A stretch of DNA of 64,000 nucleotides from Anagrus nilaparvatae (Eukaryota > Arthropoda > Insecta > Hymenoptera > Mymaridae). This document shows, one piece after another, positions 11,818 to 22,795 of this stretch. Location of the stretch: contig JAKSXM010000007.1 in assembly GCA_022575985.1 (NCBI GenBank), positions 3,288,501 to 3,352,500 on the forward strand, in the 5' to 3' direction. A program made the position numbers and the translations under genes. The stretch's first letter is position 1; the number at the start of each line of letters is the position of its first letter. The notes beneath the pieces are model-generated. The model did no database searches. It was not told the origin of the DNA and was given only the letters and a program-made list of their open reading frames with translations.

Positions 11818-12174
11818 GGCTGTATCTGAGTTCCGCAAATCGGATTAAAAAATATGAGTTCCACAAATTTTAAGCTACTTAATTTTTAATTTTTTTACGC
11901 ATTCCGCAAAAAGATTATCCCTATTGTTCAAATTTTAATACATATTATCGCTTTCCATGTTAATAAATATACTTTTTCTTTACAAAATGGTATCTTTTCG
12001 TTTTTTGTGGAACTCGATATGCCTGAATATTTATCAAAAATTATCCCTTGAAAATAATCGGATGATCGGCTTAAGTATTAGCGGAATTCGTAAAGATGGT
12101 GTGCATAAAAGTTAGCGGAATTCGTAAAGATTTTGGAGATAATTTTAGGGGATTAGCGGAACTCGAATACAGCC
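11818..12174. mobile_element. 357-bp MITE with perfect 8-bp target duplication
   Basis: The terminal inverted repeats are GGCTGTATCTGAGTTCCGC and GCGGAACTCGAATACAGCC. The flanks are identical: AAGAAAAT at 11810-11817 and 12175-12182. Inside, a TAGCGGAATTCGTAAAGAT word is repeated toward the right end. An 8-bp duplication fits hAT, P or Merlin transposases; the family is not decided. It is non-coding. Confidence 0.82.
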
Positions 12175-12182
12175 AAGAAAAT

Positions 12183-12950
12183 AGTACTTTTTTTTATTTA
12201 AATCTTTCAACTAGCTTCTTTTGAGTTATTTGATAAAACGTGTCTCTCGAGGGAGGTGAAAATGAGCCAAATTTCCCCTGCTTGGATCGGGCTGAAATTT
12301 TCAGAAAATGTTGTTTTTTTGGTCCCCAGAAACATGATCAAATCGATTTTTGAAAATCAGTCATCCTCTTCAAGATATTTATCAATATGTCTCCCATTTA
12401 AAATACATTGGAAAACCCATTTTGTATCGGTTTTTCTGATTTTGCTTCACAATTTTAGTTTAACGAAGCACCAAACCAACGAGAAAAGTTTTTTTTTAAT
12501 ATTCATTCAAATGCCTGCTTTGACCAAAAAAATGAGACCAACCAGAAGTGTTTTGGTTAACTTGTGAGGTTTAAGCGTTTCATTGAAAATTACCAAAAAA
12601 CCCTTTTTTATAACATTGACCCTGCGTTTCTAGGCCCAGAAGGCCCATGACAATGAACGGAGGGTGGCTGGCGTGTTTTTTCAAGATAATAAACTCATCT
12701 ATAACCATAAATCTTGAAATTAGTACGCATTTTTGGAGTTTTCCATTTATTTACACGTTAAATATATTTATTAATTTCTCTGAAACCTAATACCTAACAA
12801 TCTCAAAATTTTTTCAGCAATTTTAATTAATAAAAAACTTTCATTTTATGAAGTTTGGTCAAAATCTGTTCTGTAAAAATTTTCACGGACATACTACCTT
12901 AAACACAAAAATCTTGCAAAAAAAGTACCTTGCATTGTAAAATAATTTTA
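12183..12950. other. non-coding stretch, unclassified repeat-like sequence
   Basis: The segment at 12,240-12,740 is less AT-rich and has repeat-like wording (GATCGGGCTGAAATTTTCAG) similar to GATCGGGCTCAAATTTTCAG at 63,155, so both may belong to one dispersed family. A 103-codon open frame here has no recognisable motif. 12,780-12,950 is the 3' UTR side of receptor gene 1. Confidence 0.45.
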
Positions 12951-14810
12951 TCAAACTTCTGAAATACTTTTTTTACAAGGCTGAACTCTAATTTTACGAA
13001 TCTTTATTTTCCTCTGACTTTTCAGAATTTTTTTCAGTTTAATTATCCAATCTATCTTAGACAAGTAGTAAAACCAAAGCAATTCTAGAAATAATGCAAG
13101 CACGGAAAAAATTACTCCTACAACCATTACAGCAAAAAGAACAAAAGGCAAAGCGCTCTCTCCATCATCGTCAAAATCATTATTTTTGATTTGGTTGTCA
13201 ATTTTATTAGCGCGTTCGTAATCAGATCGCCATTTTAAATCTAGTCCGACTTCAGATATTCTCAAATAACTTTTAGCAAACTTACTTCTAAATGGAGAAT
13301 TAAGTAAAAAAGAAAAAATATTTAACATTTCGAAAAGAACTAACTCACTTGATTTATATTTTATTCCACCAAAATAAGGTGTAAACGAATTCAAAAAATG
13401 TTCAACCTGTTCTTCAGAAACAATCACAACATAATTGATATCAGCAACTTTTTCAACAGAGTAAGGTTTAGCTATCTCAGCAATCCTTAAGGCTTTTCCT
13501 CTTAAAGCTTTTTTTAAACTATATAAAATATCGGGAGAATCAGCAAAAAAAACGGTAATATTTTTTTCAAATATATCTTCGAAAGTTTCAACCACAGCTA
13601 CTTCTTTATTTTCGAATTTTATATTCGTTAAATCGGAAACAATCTCAGAAAGAAAGAAAAAAGAAGCTACGCATAGGGTAAAGAACATAACTTTGGATTT
13701 TAAGTTACGACGAAAATTTATAGCAACTCCAAATCCTAATAAGAAACTGTAAAGCTTAAAAACTGACCATTCTTTGATAGAAAATTTCAAAAAGTAAAAA
13801 GACAAAAGAAACAAAATTATTACTCCACTAAAGAAAAGTGAAAATTTTAACAAATCCTTAATGAAGCTTACATTCTCTTCGTTAATTATCGGAACCATAA
13901 ATATAAATTTACCTGAATTTATAATATAAGCATTAATGGAATTTCCATCAATAAATTTAGTAGTTGATTCAAGAAAAATTTGTAATTTATCTTTTAAAAT
14001 CCAATTCAATTGACGTTCCATAGGAATAAATTGGACAGTTACATTAAGCGCTTCAATGAAATATTCCCAAGATTTTAACTTCGATATCAATGAATAAATA
14101 TTCTTATAGTAAGAATAATTTAGAGTATAATTCCTATAGTAATCGGGCCAAAGATCTTTTGTCACTCCAGTTTTCATGATATATCCAAGCATTTTATCGA
14201 ATTTATTTGGAAAATATTTAATTATTGCATTGGTTTCATAATTTGTTACTGTAGCTATTTCGTCAAAACAATTATAATTAATAACTCTTAAACTTTTTCG
14301 AGGTGCGCATTCTAAAATAACAAAATTAATTAAATTAAATGCATTTGCCCATGACAAAATCTTTTGAATTAAATCAGGTGAGTTTTGATAACGATTAAGT
14401 ATTAGAGCAATTTTAGTTTCCGTCAAGTAAAATAAAGATTGTAATATTAAGATAAATGCATCAATTATTAAATTCAAAAATAACTTATCATTTTTATCTT
14501 CCGATAAGACAATTATATGCAACGGAGAACTAATATTTTTATGATAATAAGCGACGCCATCTACCCATTTCAAGTATGGCAAAGGTCGAATAAGATTAAT
14601 TGTAACAGTTGGAACTTGGCTCAGCAGATTCTCGTAAATCAGTTGATAGCTGCAGTGGTTTATCCTGTTGGTTCCATTCTTGAAATCAGAATATAAGGTC
14701 ACTCGTTCTGGCTTGATTTCTTTTAGGATCTGGCTTGTTAAGATTTTAATGGGACTTGATTGAATGACGTCCAAAAGTTGTAAAATGCAAGTTAAAAGTA
14801 TCATCCTCAT
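12951..14810 (-). CDS. divergent ionotropic receptor-like protein 1 (iGluR-derived, 619 aa)
   Basis: It is probably a chemosensory ligand-gated cation channel subunit of the plasma membrane. The start was set at the ATG at 14810 because a splice acceptor (TTTTTTGTGCAG) ends at 14823, and in the close paralogue at 58.9 kb the codon just after that acceptor is a stop. A hydrophobic signal segment covers residues 1-17. The N-terminal extracellular part (about 20-312) has NHCSYQLIYE and glycosylation sites (NYTLNYS). Membrane helix 1 lies at about 315-340, the pore/helix 2 segment at about 362-390 (with RRNLK then CVASFFFLSEIVSDL), the second ligand-lobe at about 395-545, the last helix at about 550-583 (ending ALFLELLWFYYL), and then a basic tail. 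The order M1-P-M2-S2-M3 and the FLEL helix are typical of insect IRs. The coding region is one exon. It is clearly diverged from the plus-strand pair. Ligand and co-receptor are unknown. Confidence 0.72.
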   Translation of the reverse strand: MRMILLTCILQLLDVIQSSPIKILTSQILKEIKPERVTLYSDFKNGTNRINHCSYQLIYENLLSQVPTVTINLIRPLPYLKWVDGVAYYHKNISSPLHIIVLSEDKNDKLFLNLIIDAFILILQSLFYLTETKIALILNRYQNSPDLIQKILSWANAFNLINFVILECAPRKSLRVINYNCFDEIATVTNYETNAIIKYFPNKFDKMLGYIMKTGVTKDLWPDYYRNYTLNYSYYKNIYSLISKLKSWEYFIEALNVTVQFIPMERQLNWILKDKLQIFLESTTKFIDGNSINAYIINSGKFIFMVPIINEENVSFIKDLLKFSLFFSGVIILFLLSFYFLKFSIKEWSVFKLYSFLLGFGVAINFRRNLKSKVMFFTLCVASFFFLSEIVSDLTNIKFENKEVAVVETFEDIFEKNITVFFADSPDILYSLKKALRGKALRIAEIAKPYSVEKVADINYVVIVSEEQVEHFLNSFTPYFGGIKYKSSELVLFEMLNIFSFLLNSPFRSKFAKSYLRISEVGLDLKWRSDYERANKIDNQIKNNDFDDDGESALPFVLFAVMVVGVIFSVLALFLELLWFYYLSKIDWIIKLKKILKSQRKIKIRKIRVQPCKKSISEV

Positions 14811-14835
14811 TATTTGAACAATCTGCACAAAAAAG
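14811..14835 (-). promoter_or_regulatory. 5' UTR splice acceptor before receptor gene 1
   Basis: In minus orientation a T-rich tract followed by GTGCAG ends at 14823, then ATTGTTCAAATAATG. Genes 2 and 3 have the same arrangement (TTTTTTACAG and TTTTTTCACAG followed by ATCGTT...ATAATG). This implies an intron in the 5' UTR and fixes the start codon 12 bases downstream of the junction. Confidence 0.62.
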
Positions 14836-15432
14836 AGAATAATATTTCAAAAAAATTATAATAAATGCGAATTTTCAGATTTCGTTGTTTATCATAAACT
14901 TAATACTAAAAATGGTCTACATGAACCAAAATTGTATTTATTTTTATCTATGTTTTAGAGGTCTGAGCTCTTGTTCTTATAATGAATGTTGTTCTTTTCT
15001 ACCAAAGATAATTTAACTAATTTTAAGTAAAAATGTAGTAAATTTTATTATAATTATACATTGTTGGTATGTAAAAATATTTTATAAAATATAATGTAAA
15101 TTATTGTTTAAAATTATATCATAATAATAAAAATTTTTTCAGTTTGAAAAGGTGTACAGTTCGTACACGAAACGTTACGCTGAATAAAAAAAGATCTTGA
15201 ATAATAGCCCTCTCGGTCAAAAGAATCACATCAATAATTATTAACTAATTTTCATGTTATTATATATTTTTTTTTTTTTTTTTATTTTTTTTTATAAAAA
15301 AATTGTACGAATTGTTTTCATCATATCGTACTTATTTTTATAAATAATTGCAGATTTTGAAAAGGCTGATTATAAGGAATTGAAACGTTAATAAATTAAA
15401 CAACATTTATTGCTCGAAAAAAATTAATTTTG
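14836..15432. other. AT-rich stretch upstream of receptor gene 1, with a stem/CGAAACGT motif
   Basis: No gene is seen. At about 15145-15180 there is a GGTGTAC-AGTT-CGTACAC hairpin followed directly by GAAACGTT, resembling the stem II plus CGAAACGT part of hammerhead-like motifs; the CUGAUGA-type box is not convincing (TTGAAAA). It may be the end of an old Penelope-like element. The promoter block shared by genes 2 and 3 is not visible here. Confidence 0.4.
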
Positions 15433-17468
15433 TATATGGGTTGATATTCCTCAAGTGTATGAGAACCTAACTCTTGAGTCTTCAAATCGGTCCCAAAATA
15501 TTTTTCCCTGAAAGTACTATCGAAAACAAGCTACCTCCTCAATTTTTAGGCTCCTAGGTCTTCTCCTTGATTTTTTACAGCCACATTTGTTTTTTTTGTG
15601 CTTTTTATTTTTTTTAATTTTAAAAGCGCAAAAATTACTAAAAACTCTCTCAGACTCTAATTTTATTGCAAAAAAAATTTTTTTTCGAGTTGCGCATGCG
15701 CGAGAAATCGAGTAAATACGTTCCAACTTATCTCCCCAGCAGACAAACCAATTTTACTTTTAAAATACCCAACATTTTTGTCTTTATGTATACTTCTTAT
15801 GGTAAAATTTTTGTTTTGTTTTTTGGCTTCCTTAAAAAACTAGAGCAAAAAATCTGATTTTAAGATTTTCATTTCTTAATAATTTCAAAATTTCCGCCAA
15901 GTCACGTGACCAATCAAAAAACTGACAAAAAATTTGGATTCCGCGGAAAATTTTACCTAATGATATATATATATATATATTTATATGTTTTTGCAAGCTT
16001 ATATGTTAAGACAGCGAAATTTGAAAGAATTTCTCGATTAATGTCAATTAATTTAGCACAATTAAAAAAAAAAAAAAAAAAAAAAAGGTTAAATATAGCT
16101 GAATGGTGGCGTCTTGCAAAATGACCTTCACTGATTGATCCCAAGTTTGGCAGATGTTTATATGTATATGAAACATGATTCCTCCCAATTGTTTAACCCT
16201 CTAGGTGCAAAAGTGCCCATATTGGGCCTATTTGAATTTTTTTGGAAGTTTTCAAATTTACTCATAATTTTTTGAGCAGTCAATTTATAAAACCGAAAAG
16301 ATGCACACAAAAAATATTTCCAATAGATACCCCTATGGGAAATTTCCCGGTGAATTCATTTTTTAGTTGGTATTAGCCTAAAATGCTTCAAGACGCCAGA
16401 AAATTAAGATTTCGACCACTGATGCGGTAATTTGAATTTCTAAAAAATCAAAATCAGAGGTCGAAATCTTAATTTTCTGGCGTCTTTAAGCATTTAAGGC
16501 TGATACCAACCAAAAAATCGAATTCACCTGGAAATTTTCCATAGGGGTATCAATTGAAAATATTTTTTTTTGCATCTTTTCGGTTTTATAAATTAATTGC
16601 TAAAAAAATTATGAGTAAATTTCAAAACTTCCAAAAAAATTCAAATGGGCCCAATGTGGGCACTTTTGCACCTAGAGGGCTAAACAATTGGGAGGAATCA
16701 TGTTTCATATATATATAAACATCTGCCATCTCTGGGGTCAATCAGTGAAGGTCATTTTGCAAGACGACACCATTCAGCTGGATTTAACCCTATTTTTTTT
16801 TTTTTTTTAATTTTGCTAAATTAATCGACATTAATCGAGAAATTCTTTCAAACTTCGCTGTCTCAACGTATAAGCTTGTGAAAACATAAAAATATATATC
16901 CTTAGGTAAAATTTTCCGCGGAATCCAAATTTTTGGTCAGTTTTTTGATTGGTCACGTGACTTGGCGGAAAATTTGAAATTATTAAGAAATGAAAATCTT
17001 AAAATCAGATTGTTTGCTCTAGTTTTTTAAGGAAGCCAAAAAATAAAACAAAAATTATACCATGAAAAGTATACATGAAGACAAAAATTTTGGGTATTTT
17101 AAAAGTAAAATTGGTTTGTCTGCTGGGGAAATTTTAATGCTAGAAGTTGGAACGTATTTACTCGATTTCTCGCGCATGCGCAACTCGAAAAAAAATTTTA
17201 ACCATGGAATCGGATATCGAGGAAAATATCCTATCCGGGCCTAGGAGGAAAATTTTTTTTGCAATAAATTAAGAGTCTGAGAGAGTTTTTAGTAATTTTT
17301 GCGCTCTTAAAATTAAAAAAAATTAAAAGCACAAAAAAAACTAATACGGCTGTAAAAAATCAAGAAGAAGACCCAGGAGGCTAAAAATTGAGGAGGTGGC
17401 TTGTTTTCGATAGTACTTTGAGGGAAAAATATTTTGGGACCGATTTGAAGGAATATCAACCCATATAT
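15433..17468. mobile_element. 2.0-kb near-complete palindrome (foldback element)
   Basis: The ends are ATATGGGTTGATATTCC and GGAATATCAACCCATAT. The arms of about 1 kb match in reverse complement almost to the centre near 16,430, where only a short loop around ACCACTGATGCGGTAATTTG remains. Each arm contains the GCGCATGCGCGAG core and the GTCACGTGACCAATCAAAAA block of the family seen at 3.9, 21.4 and 58 kb. The left end has a short insertion (about 15451-15483) absent from the right. Open frames inside are mirror artefacts. No protein is encoded. Confidence 0.85.
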
Positions 17469-17647
17469 TAATATTCATGAATTAAACAAATTTATTTTAA
17501 ATATTTTATTTACGAGGGGAGTCTACTCACAATATAACATTCTTGTCCAGGTATTTACTGTCAGAAAAAGCTGCTAATTAAAAATAGCAGTTAATTTATT
17601 ATTTGTGAAAGATTTTATAATTGGATAATGAAATGTTGATATTAAAT
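17469..17647. other. short AT-rich spacer between two foldback elements
   Basis: Only AT-rich single-copy-looking sequence is seen between the two palindromic elements. Confidence 0.5.
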
Positions 17648-18677
17648 TTACTATCTAGTATAGGCCTGGAGCATGGTTTTATTTGCGATTTTTTTTTAAA
17701 GCGTCTCCATGGAATTTTTCGACGGTAATTTTAGTTTTTGGGGTCGCAGATTCCAAATCCGAAGTCCGTTTTGACCTAACGTGGTCCAATTTTGCGTAAT
17801 TGCTCATATTAGGTCATTTTTAACGTTTTTTTGCCATTTTTTGTTAAAATTTTTAAGATATTACCATTTTTCTCACACTACACTAATGTTTTTTGGGTCT
17901 GTATACCTAATTATCATATCTACTCATACAAAAAAAAATTGTAGCCCATTATAGGGATTCTTAGGCTATTTTTTACGCTTTTTGGGCTAATTTTAGCTAT
18001 TTTTATGAAATAATACCAATTTTTATCTACAGCTTCTGGTTCTGAATCGCCTATTAGGGGCCACTGGACATTATTTGTTAAAAAAAGAAGTGTTATTTGC
18101 GTTTAGTGACCCGAAAGCCACAAGCTGTAGAATAAAATTGGTATTAGTTCATAAAAATAGCTTAAATTACCCCAAAAACGTTAAAAACAGCCTATAAGTG
18201 CCTATTATTGGCTACTGCACCGTTTTTAGATATATTAAAAATAATATTCGTATTTAACTACCTTAAAATACTTAAAAACCAGAAGCTGTAGATAAAAATT
18301 GGTATTATTTCATAAAAATAGCTAAAATTATCCCAAAAAGCGTGAAAAATAGCCTAAGAATCCCTATTATGGGCTACAATTTTTTTTTTGTATGAGTAGA
18401 TATGATAAATAGGTATAGAGACCCAAAAAACATTAGTGTAGTGGGAGAAAAATGGTAATATATTAAAAATTTTAACAAAAAATGGCAAGAAAACGTTAAA
18501 AATGACCTAATATGAGCAATTACGCAAAATTGGACCACGGTAGGTCAAAACGGTCTTCGGATTTGGAATCAGCGACCCCAAAAACTAAAATTACCATCGA
18601 AAAATTCCATGGACATGCTTTCAAAAAAAATCGCAAATAAAACCATGCTCCAGGCCTATACTAATCCTGATAGTAAA
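17648..18677. mobile_element. 1.0-kb foldback element with a third internal arm copy
   Basis: Outer arms contain TAGGCCTGGAGCATGG and CCATGCTCCAGGCCTA, and flanking TTTACTATC/GATAGTAAA extends the symmetry with a gap. The left arm runs to about 18,040 and the right from about 18,270. Between them, about 18,118-18,235 is another copy in the right-arm orientation (AGCTGTAGAATAAAATTGGT and CATAAAAATAGCT words recur). TA on each side of TAGGCC...GGCCTA is compatible with a TA target duplication. It is non-coding. Confidence 0.8.
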
Positions 18678-19715
18678 TACATGAAAAAGAATTTTTACAG
18701 TGTACATTAAAAAAACCAAAGGACTAAAAAGTATAATTATAAAGATTATTATAATTATTAGTTGATCTTATTAGATGACCTCTGTCATCTAAATACTAAA
18801 GAGTATGTCTTTGTCCATATTAAATGATTAATATTTTTAGGATACATCTCGAAGTATGTTTCCACCTTGCAGTTGTACGAAAACACGTCTCGTTGGAGCA
18901 GATTATTTTTACAAAAATTAAAAAAAAAAATCAATTTTCAAATTGTTGACCAAATAAAAATTTTTAATAAAAATATTAAACTATACGGAACTAAGAAATT
19001 ACGCACTGGCCTTCTTTTTTTCAAAATATTTTAATTCTGTCTTTTACTAGCCATTTCCAAAATAGAATAATTTTAAATTATCTGTTTTTGAAACGGCTTT
19101 TACTTTAAGAGCCTTTTTTTGAAAAGATTCTTACTTTAAGTAGGATTTCTAATTTAAAATATTTAAAACAAGTCTATTTACGATCACTAACTTCCCAGAG
19201 AAGTCTTAGAAATGACCCGTAAAAAAGAGACAATTTAAAAGTTTTAATTTTTGCAGCAATATGAAAATTGGTCATTTTAGGCTTAAAATTGTTAATACGG
19301 TGAATAAATTAGTGATAAAAAATTGAGCTTTACGGAGATTGAAAAATTGGAGAAATGAGAAGTAAAAATTTTCAAATGATACCTGCCTGTTGTTGAAGAA
19401 AATTTTACAAACGTTTAGTCATTAAAAAATTAAACTTTTCTTTTCCACCAAGTTTATTCACAATATACAAGCTTTTGCTAATATTTAATAAATCACTGAA
19501 AAACTTTCAAGCACATCTGAAAAAGACTAGTAACTAATACGATTTTTATTTTAAAATATCATACGTGTCCTAATGAAAGTGAGTAAGAATCATCGTTGCT
19601 TTGGCCACGAACTTCAACAACACAAATTAAACGATGAATATTTGCTGTAAAAAAAGAAAATTATTCTTTGACTCATGAAAACACGGAATAGTAAATAAAA
19701 TGTAGAAAAAAAATA
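18678..19715. other. AT-rich stretch without a gene
   Basis: No supported gene, RNA or element end is seen. Short internally repetitive wording occurs around 19,080-19,145 (ACTTTAAG direct repeats) and a GGTCATTTTAGGCTTAAAAT block near 19,270 is a weak further copy of the 9.2/19.9-kb repeat. Confidence 0.5.
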
Positions 19716-19719
19716 TTTA

Positions 19720-20030
19720 TAATTAACAATTGACCTTATGCCATTTTTCATTTAGTTGTAAAAAACAATAATTTGAAATAAAAAGGGCACGTGTATCCAT
19801 GACTTTTATGGTTAATCATTTTTTACTTTGAAAATAAAAATAATCTTTATAGTTAAAAGTTAATTTCATTTATTTGTAAAAATTAACAGTTTTAAATAAA
19901 AAATAAAAAGAGCAATTCAGCATTACAATTTTAGCAGTTTGAAAATTAGTCATTTTGGGCCTAAAATGGACATTTGCTTTATTAACTATGGCAATGAGAG
20001 TGATAAACTTGCGATTTACGGCGAATAATA
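19720..20030. repeat. dispersed repeat, inverted partner of 9.2-9.4 kb
   Basis: TTTTGGGCCTAAAATGGAC and TTTGCTTTATTAACTATGGC are the reverse complement of the 9.25-9.30 kb block, with a flanking match at AACTTGCGATTTACG. It is non-coding. Confidence 0.6.
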
Positions 20031-20740
20031 GGTAGGCCCAATAGGTAGTACTTATACAAAAAAATTAATGTAGGCTGCGCCCCCCTGGACCCCTGCGACT
20101 TTATTTTTCCAAAAATATGTTGTTTTACGTTACTCAATATTTTGTAAAATAACCTCTTTTTACCCGAAGTATTATGTAAAATTTACTGAATCATAAAAAT
20201 TACGGGCATACGAACCCAGACTGATAATTAGTGATCAGCAATACAAAGCTTCGCTACCCTTCCATAGGATCCACAAGCAGTCGTTGTTTCCCTCGACTAT
20301 CCATTCTAGGGTTCTACCTGATGATAATAGCTGTTCAAGTTTCTTTTAGTTACTATTTTTAGTTACTATATAATTTTATTATTATTCTACTAATACAGCC
20401 GCAACTTTTCACACGTATGGACGCATGAACGGTTACATCATACTGCTGCCTCGTGGCGAGTTTGGGTAAATTTCTTCACAGTATGAACCATTCGAATACA
20501 TATATTAATATACAAGATACTCCACCTTCTTAGGTTCATCCTGGCCCAAACTAAGAGTGCCTATTTTTACGAAGTAAGTGCATCTGAGAACCAACTGGAA
20601 ACTACATCTTGAATACAAGTTAACGCACTACGTGTATTAAAGCCGAAACTAAGAGTGAAAATCCTTCAAAATCCGCGAGTATATATTATAGTGACGGAGG
20701 AATTCGACAAACCGTCGAATTCTCCTCCTAACCTCTCGCT
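20031..20740. other. GC-richer unidentified segment
   Basis: Composition is clearly less AT-rich than the surroundings. There is no long open frame. A hairpin GGAGGAATTCGAC/GTCGAATT(CT)CCTCC lies at 20,696-20,728. The segment seems to continue after the foldback element (21,199-21,430), so it may be one unidentified unit split by that insertion. I do not recognise it. Confidence 0.4.
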
Positions 20741-21198
20741 AAAAAAAAACCAGATGGTTTACCAGATGGTTAATCACAAGGTATTTTAAGGGAATAAAAA
20801 GGTTAATGTATGACCCTCAGGATGAAAATGAACTTCCAGGTAGAAGCAGATACCCTGGGGGTATAATTTACAAATTGTCAACCCAAGATATTTTCCGATT
20901 TTCCAAGATATTGGACCAAGAAACTTAAAAAAACGAACATTTAACTTTACAAGGGGAATTCTTCTTTCTTGCCCTAAAAAACTCCCTTATAAAGTTAAAA
21001 GTTCGTTTTTTTAAGTTTCTTGGTCCGCCATCTTGGAAAATCTGAAAATATCTTAGGTTGAAAATTTATAAAATAACCCTCCAGGGTATCCGCTTCTACC
21101 TGGAAGGGTCATTTTCATCCTGAGGGTCTAACATTAACCTTTTTATTTCCTTAAAATACCTTGTGGTTAATCATCCGGTAAACCGTCATGGTTTTTTT
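20741..21198. mobile_element. 458-bp foldback MITE
   Basis: The left arm begins AAACCAGATGGTTTACCAGA; the right arm ends with the complementary ATCCGGTAAACCGTCATGG. The arms match to a central ACAAGGGGAATTCTTC / TTATAAAG region, with blocks such as ACCCTCAGGATGAAAATGA and its complement. It lies in the middle of a GC-richer segment. It is non-coding. Confidence 0.82.
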
Positions 21199-21429
21199 GC
21201 GCGAGCTTTGTATGGGGGAAGCTAACGTCCTCGCAATCGTCTATGTGAGCCAACGCCCGAAAACCAGAAACCTGGTGGGAACTTGACTAATTCTTAGAAT
21301 TGCAGAAAGTGGTAACTGCTAATTAACAGATTACACAAACTTTCGAATTTGTTCCTTTTCTAAACTTGTAACCATTCTTGATTCATTATTTAAATATTGC
21401 GCCCTTTATTTGGGCCAATATGCCGTTAC

Positions 21430-21630
21430 GTTACAGTGTGTTTTTACAGAAAAAATAAGAAAAATTTTCTCTCATTTTTCTTACTTTTTTTATAAGAGTC
21501 CAAAATACAAAAATGGTTGCCAAAAATCGAGGACTGAACCTTATAAGCTAAAAATTGACGCAGAGGCTTATTTTTAGTAGTACTTTCGGGAAAAAATACT
21601 TTGGAACCGTTTTGAAGACCAATAAAAGAT
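21430..21630. repeat. fragment of the GCGCATGCGC-core family
   Basis: It matches 4.09-3.94 kb in reverse and 58.6-58.76 kb in the same sense: CTTACTTTTTTTATAAGAGT, CAAAAATGG(T/C)TGCCAAAAAT, ATCGAGGACTGAACC, TTTTTAGTAGTACTTTCGGG. Only the outer arm part is present; the palindromic core is missing. Confidence 0.65.
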
Positions 21631-22656
21631 AAACTCAGAAAATTTTTTTTTTCAGAAACAGGCACGAGAAACAGAGATAGGCACGTATTCAAAGGGAGGG
21701 GGCAAAAACCCTTGCCCCCCACCTCAAATGAAAATTTTTAGTAAAAACGGAATATTTTTTTCATTATTTTCAAAAATTTTAAATTCTTTATTAAAAAATA
21801 ATATTTTTAAACAGTTTAAAATAAAATAAATTTTTGACTAAACTTTTCAAAGTTATTTCCTTAAAAGAAAATCTTTATTCGTTATGATTGTCAAAGTAAA
21901 TTGTGAAAAGATTCAAAATAAAAATCAATTGCTTTTCAAAATAAATCCCTTCAAAAAAATGAAATAAACATTCAATCTTTTAACAGTAACAAAAAATTCT
22001 TTTCCGGTTTTGTGTTTAAATTAAATAAATTTTACAATTTTGCTATTCAATATCTTTAATTTGGTACTGTTATTATTCTTTATAAATGCAATAAAATCTG
22101 ATGAAATTAAACACTGCAGATTTTAAATCATCAATAAATAAAGTACCACAAGTAAATGTTCAAATAAATAGTTCTCCCACAGAACACTCATTTTCATCTT
22201 AGAATTTCAATGTTTATCTAATAAAAGTCTTAATCTCATTAAGTTTTTCATGAAAAAAGTATACATTTGTTTATTTTTTATTACATTTTTAAGCATTTAT
22301 ATAACCTTAATTTAAAATCTATAGGAACTTCTGTATTATTTAAAAAACAGAATTTTTTGACTTCTGTGATGTATATTTTTTAATATAAAAAATATAAAGC
22401 TAAATAAATCATTAAACAAATGTATTAACATGTATGTAAATTTGAGTCATACAAGAGAATTCAAATATAATTCCAAAAAAATAATTTAAGTTATAGCTTC
22501 TAGTTTTTATTCAGTACTGATTGGTTGGATCGTGAAATATTAAAATCCCGACATACACGAAAAAAACAAGTAAAAAGACAAAAATAATTTACGGTGTAAA
22601 TATAAAAAATGCATGTAAGAATGAATTAGTACTTTTACCTACAATTTTTTTTATAG
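21631..22656. other. AT-rich stretch without a gene
   Basis: No supported feature is seen apart from homopolymers. A polypyrimidine stretch ending TTTTTTTTATAG at 22,656 is the candidate acceptor of the next exon. Confidence 0.5.
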
Positions 22657-22795
22657 GAAGAAAAGAGCCCCTCATCGCTCCTTTCTGTGGGGAACCATCC
22701 ACCGAAGGCGCGACGCGAGCGCAAGTATGCAAGCATATTAGCGCACTGTTCCCCTCTAATTGAAACGACGTTTGTCTTGATTTGGAGGAATAAGC
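22657..22795 (+). CDS. candidate exon of an unrecognised host gene
   Basis: A GC-richer island is bounded by a good acceptor (ACAATTTTTTTTATAG) and a strong donor (AATAAGC|GTGAGT). Phase 0 is open through the donor. The phase that would follow directly from the candidate exon at 2482-2618 gives a protein-like stretch (including KEPLIAPFCGEPSTEGATRA) but meets TGA before the donor. So either it is not the next exon, it is terminal, or it is untranslated. I do not recognise the product. Confidence 0.35.

Noticed and set aside
12256..12567. 103-codon frame
   Set aside because: Falls in repeat-like sequence similar to 63.1 kb and has no domain.
15666..17244. Several 60-70 codon frames within the 2-kb palindrome
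   Set aside because: They lie in the inverted arms, appear in mirrored pairs and cross homopolymers.
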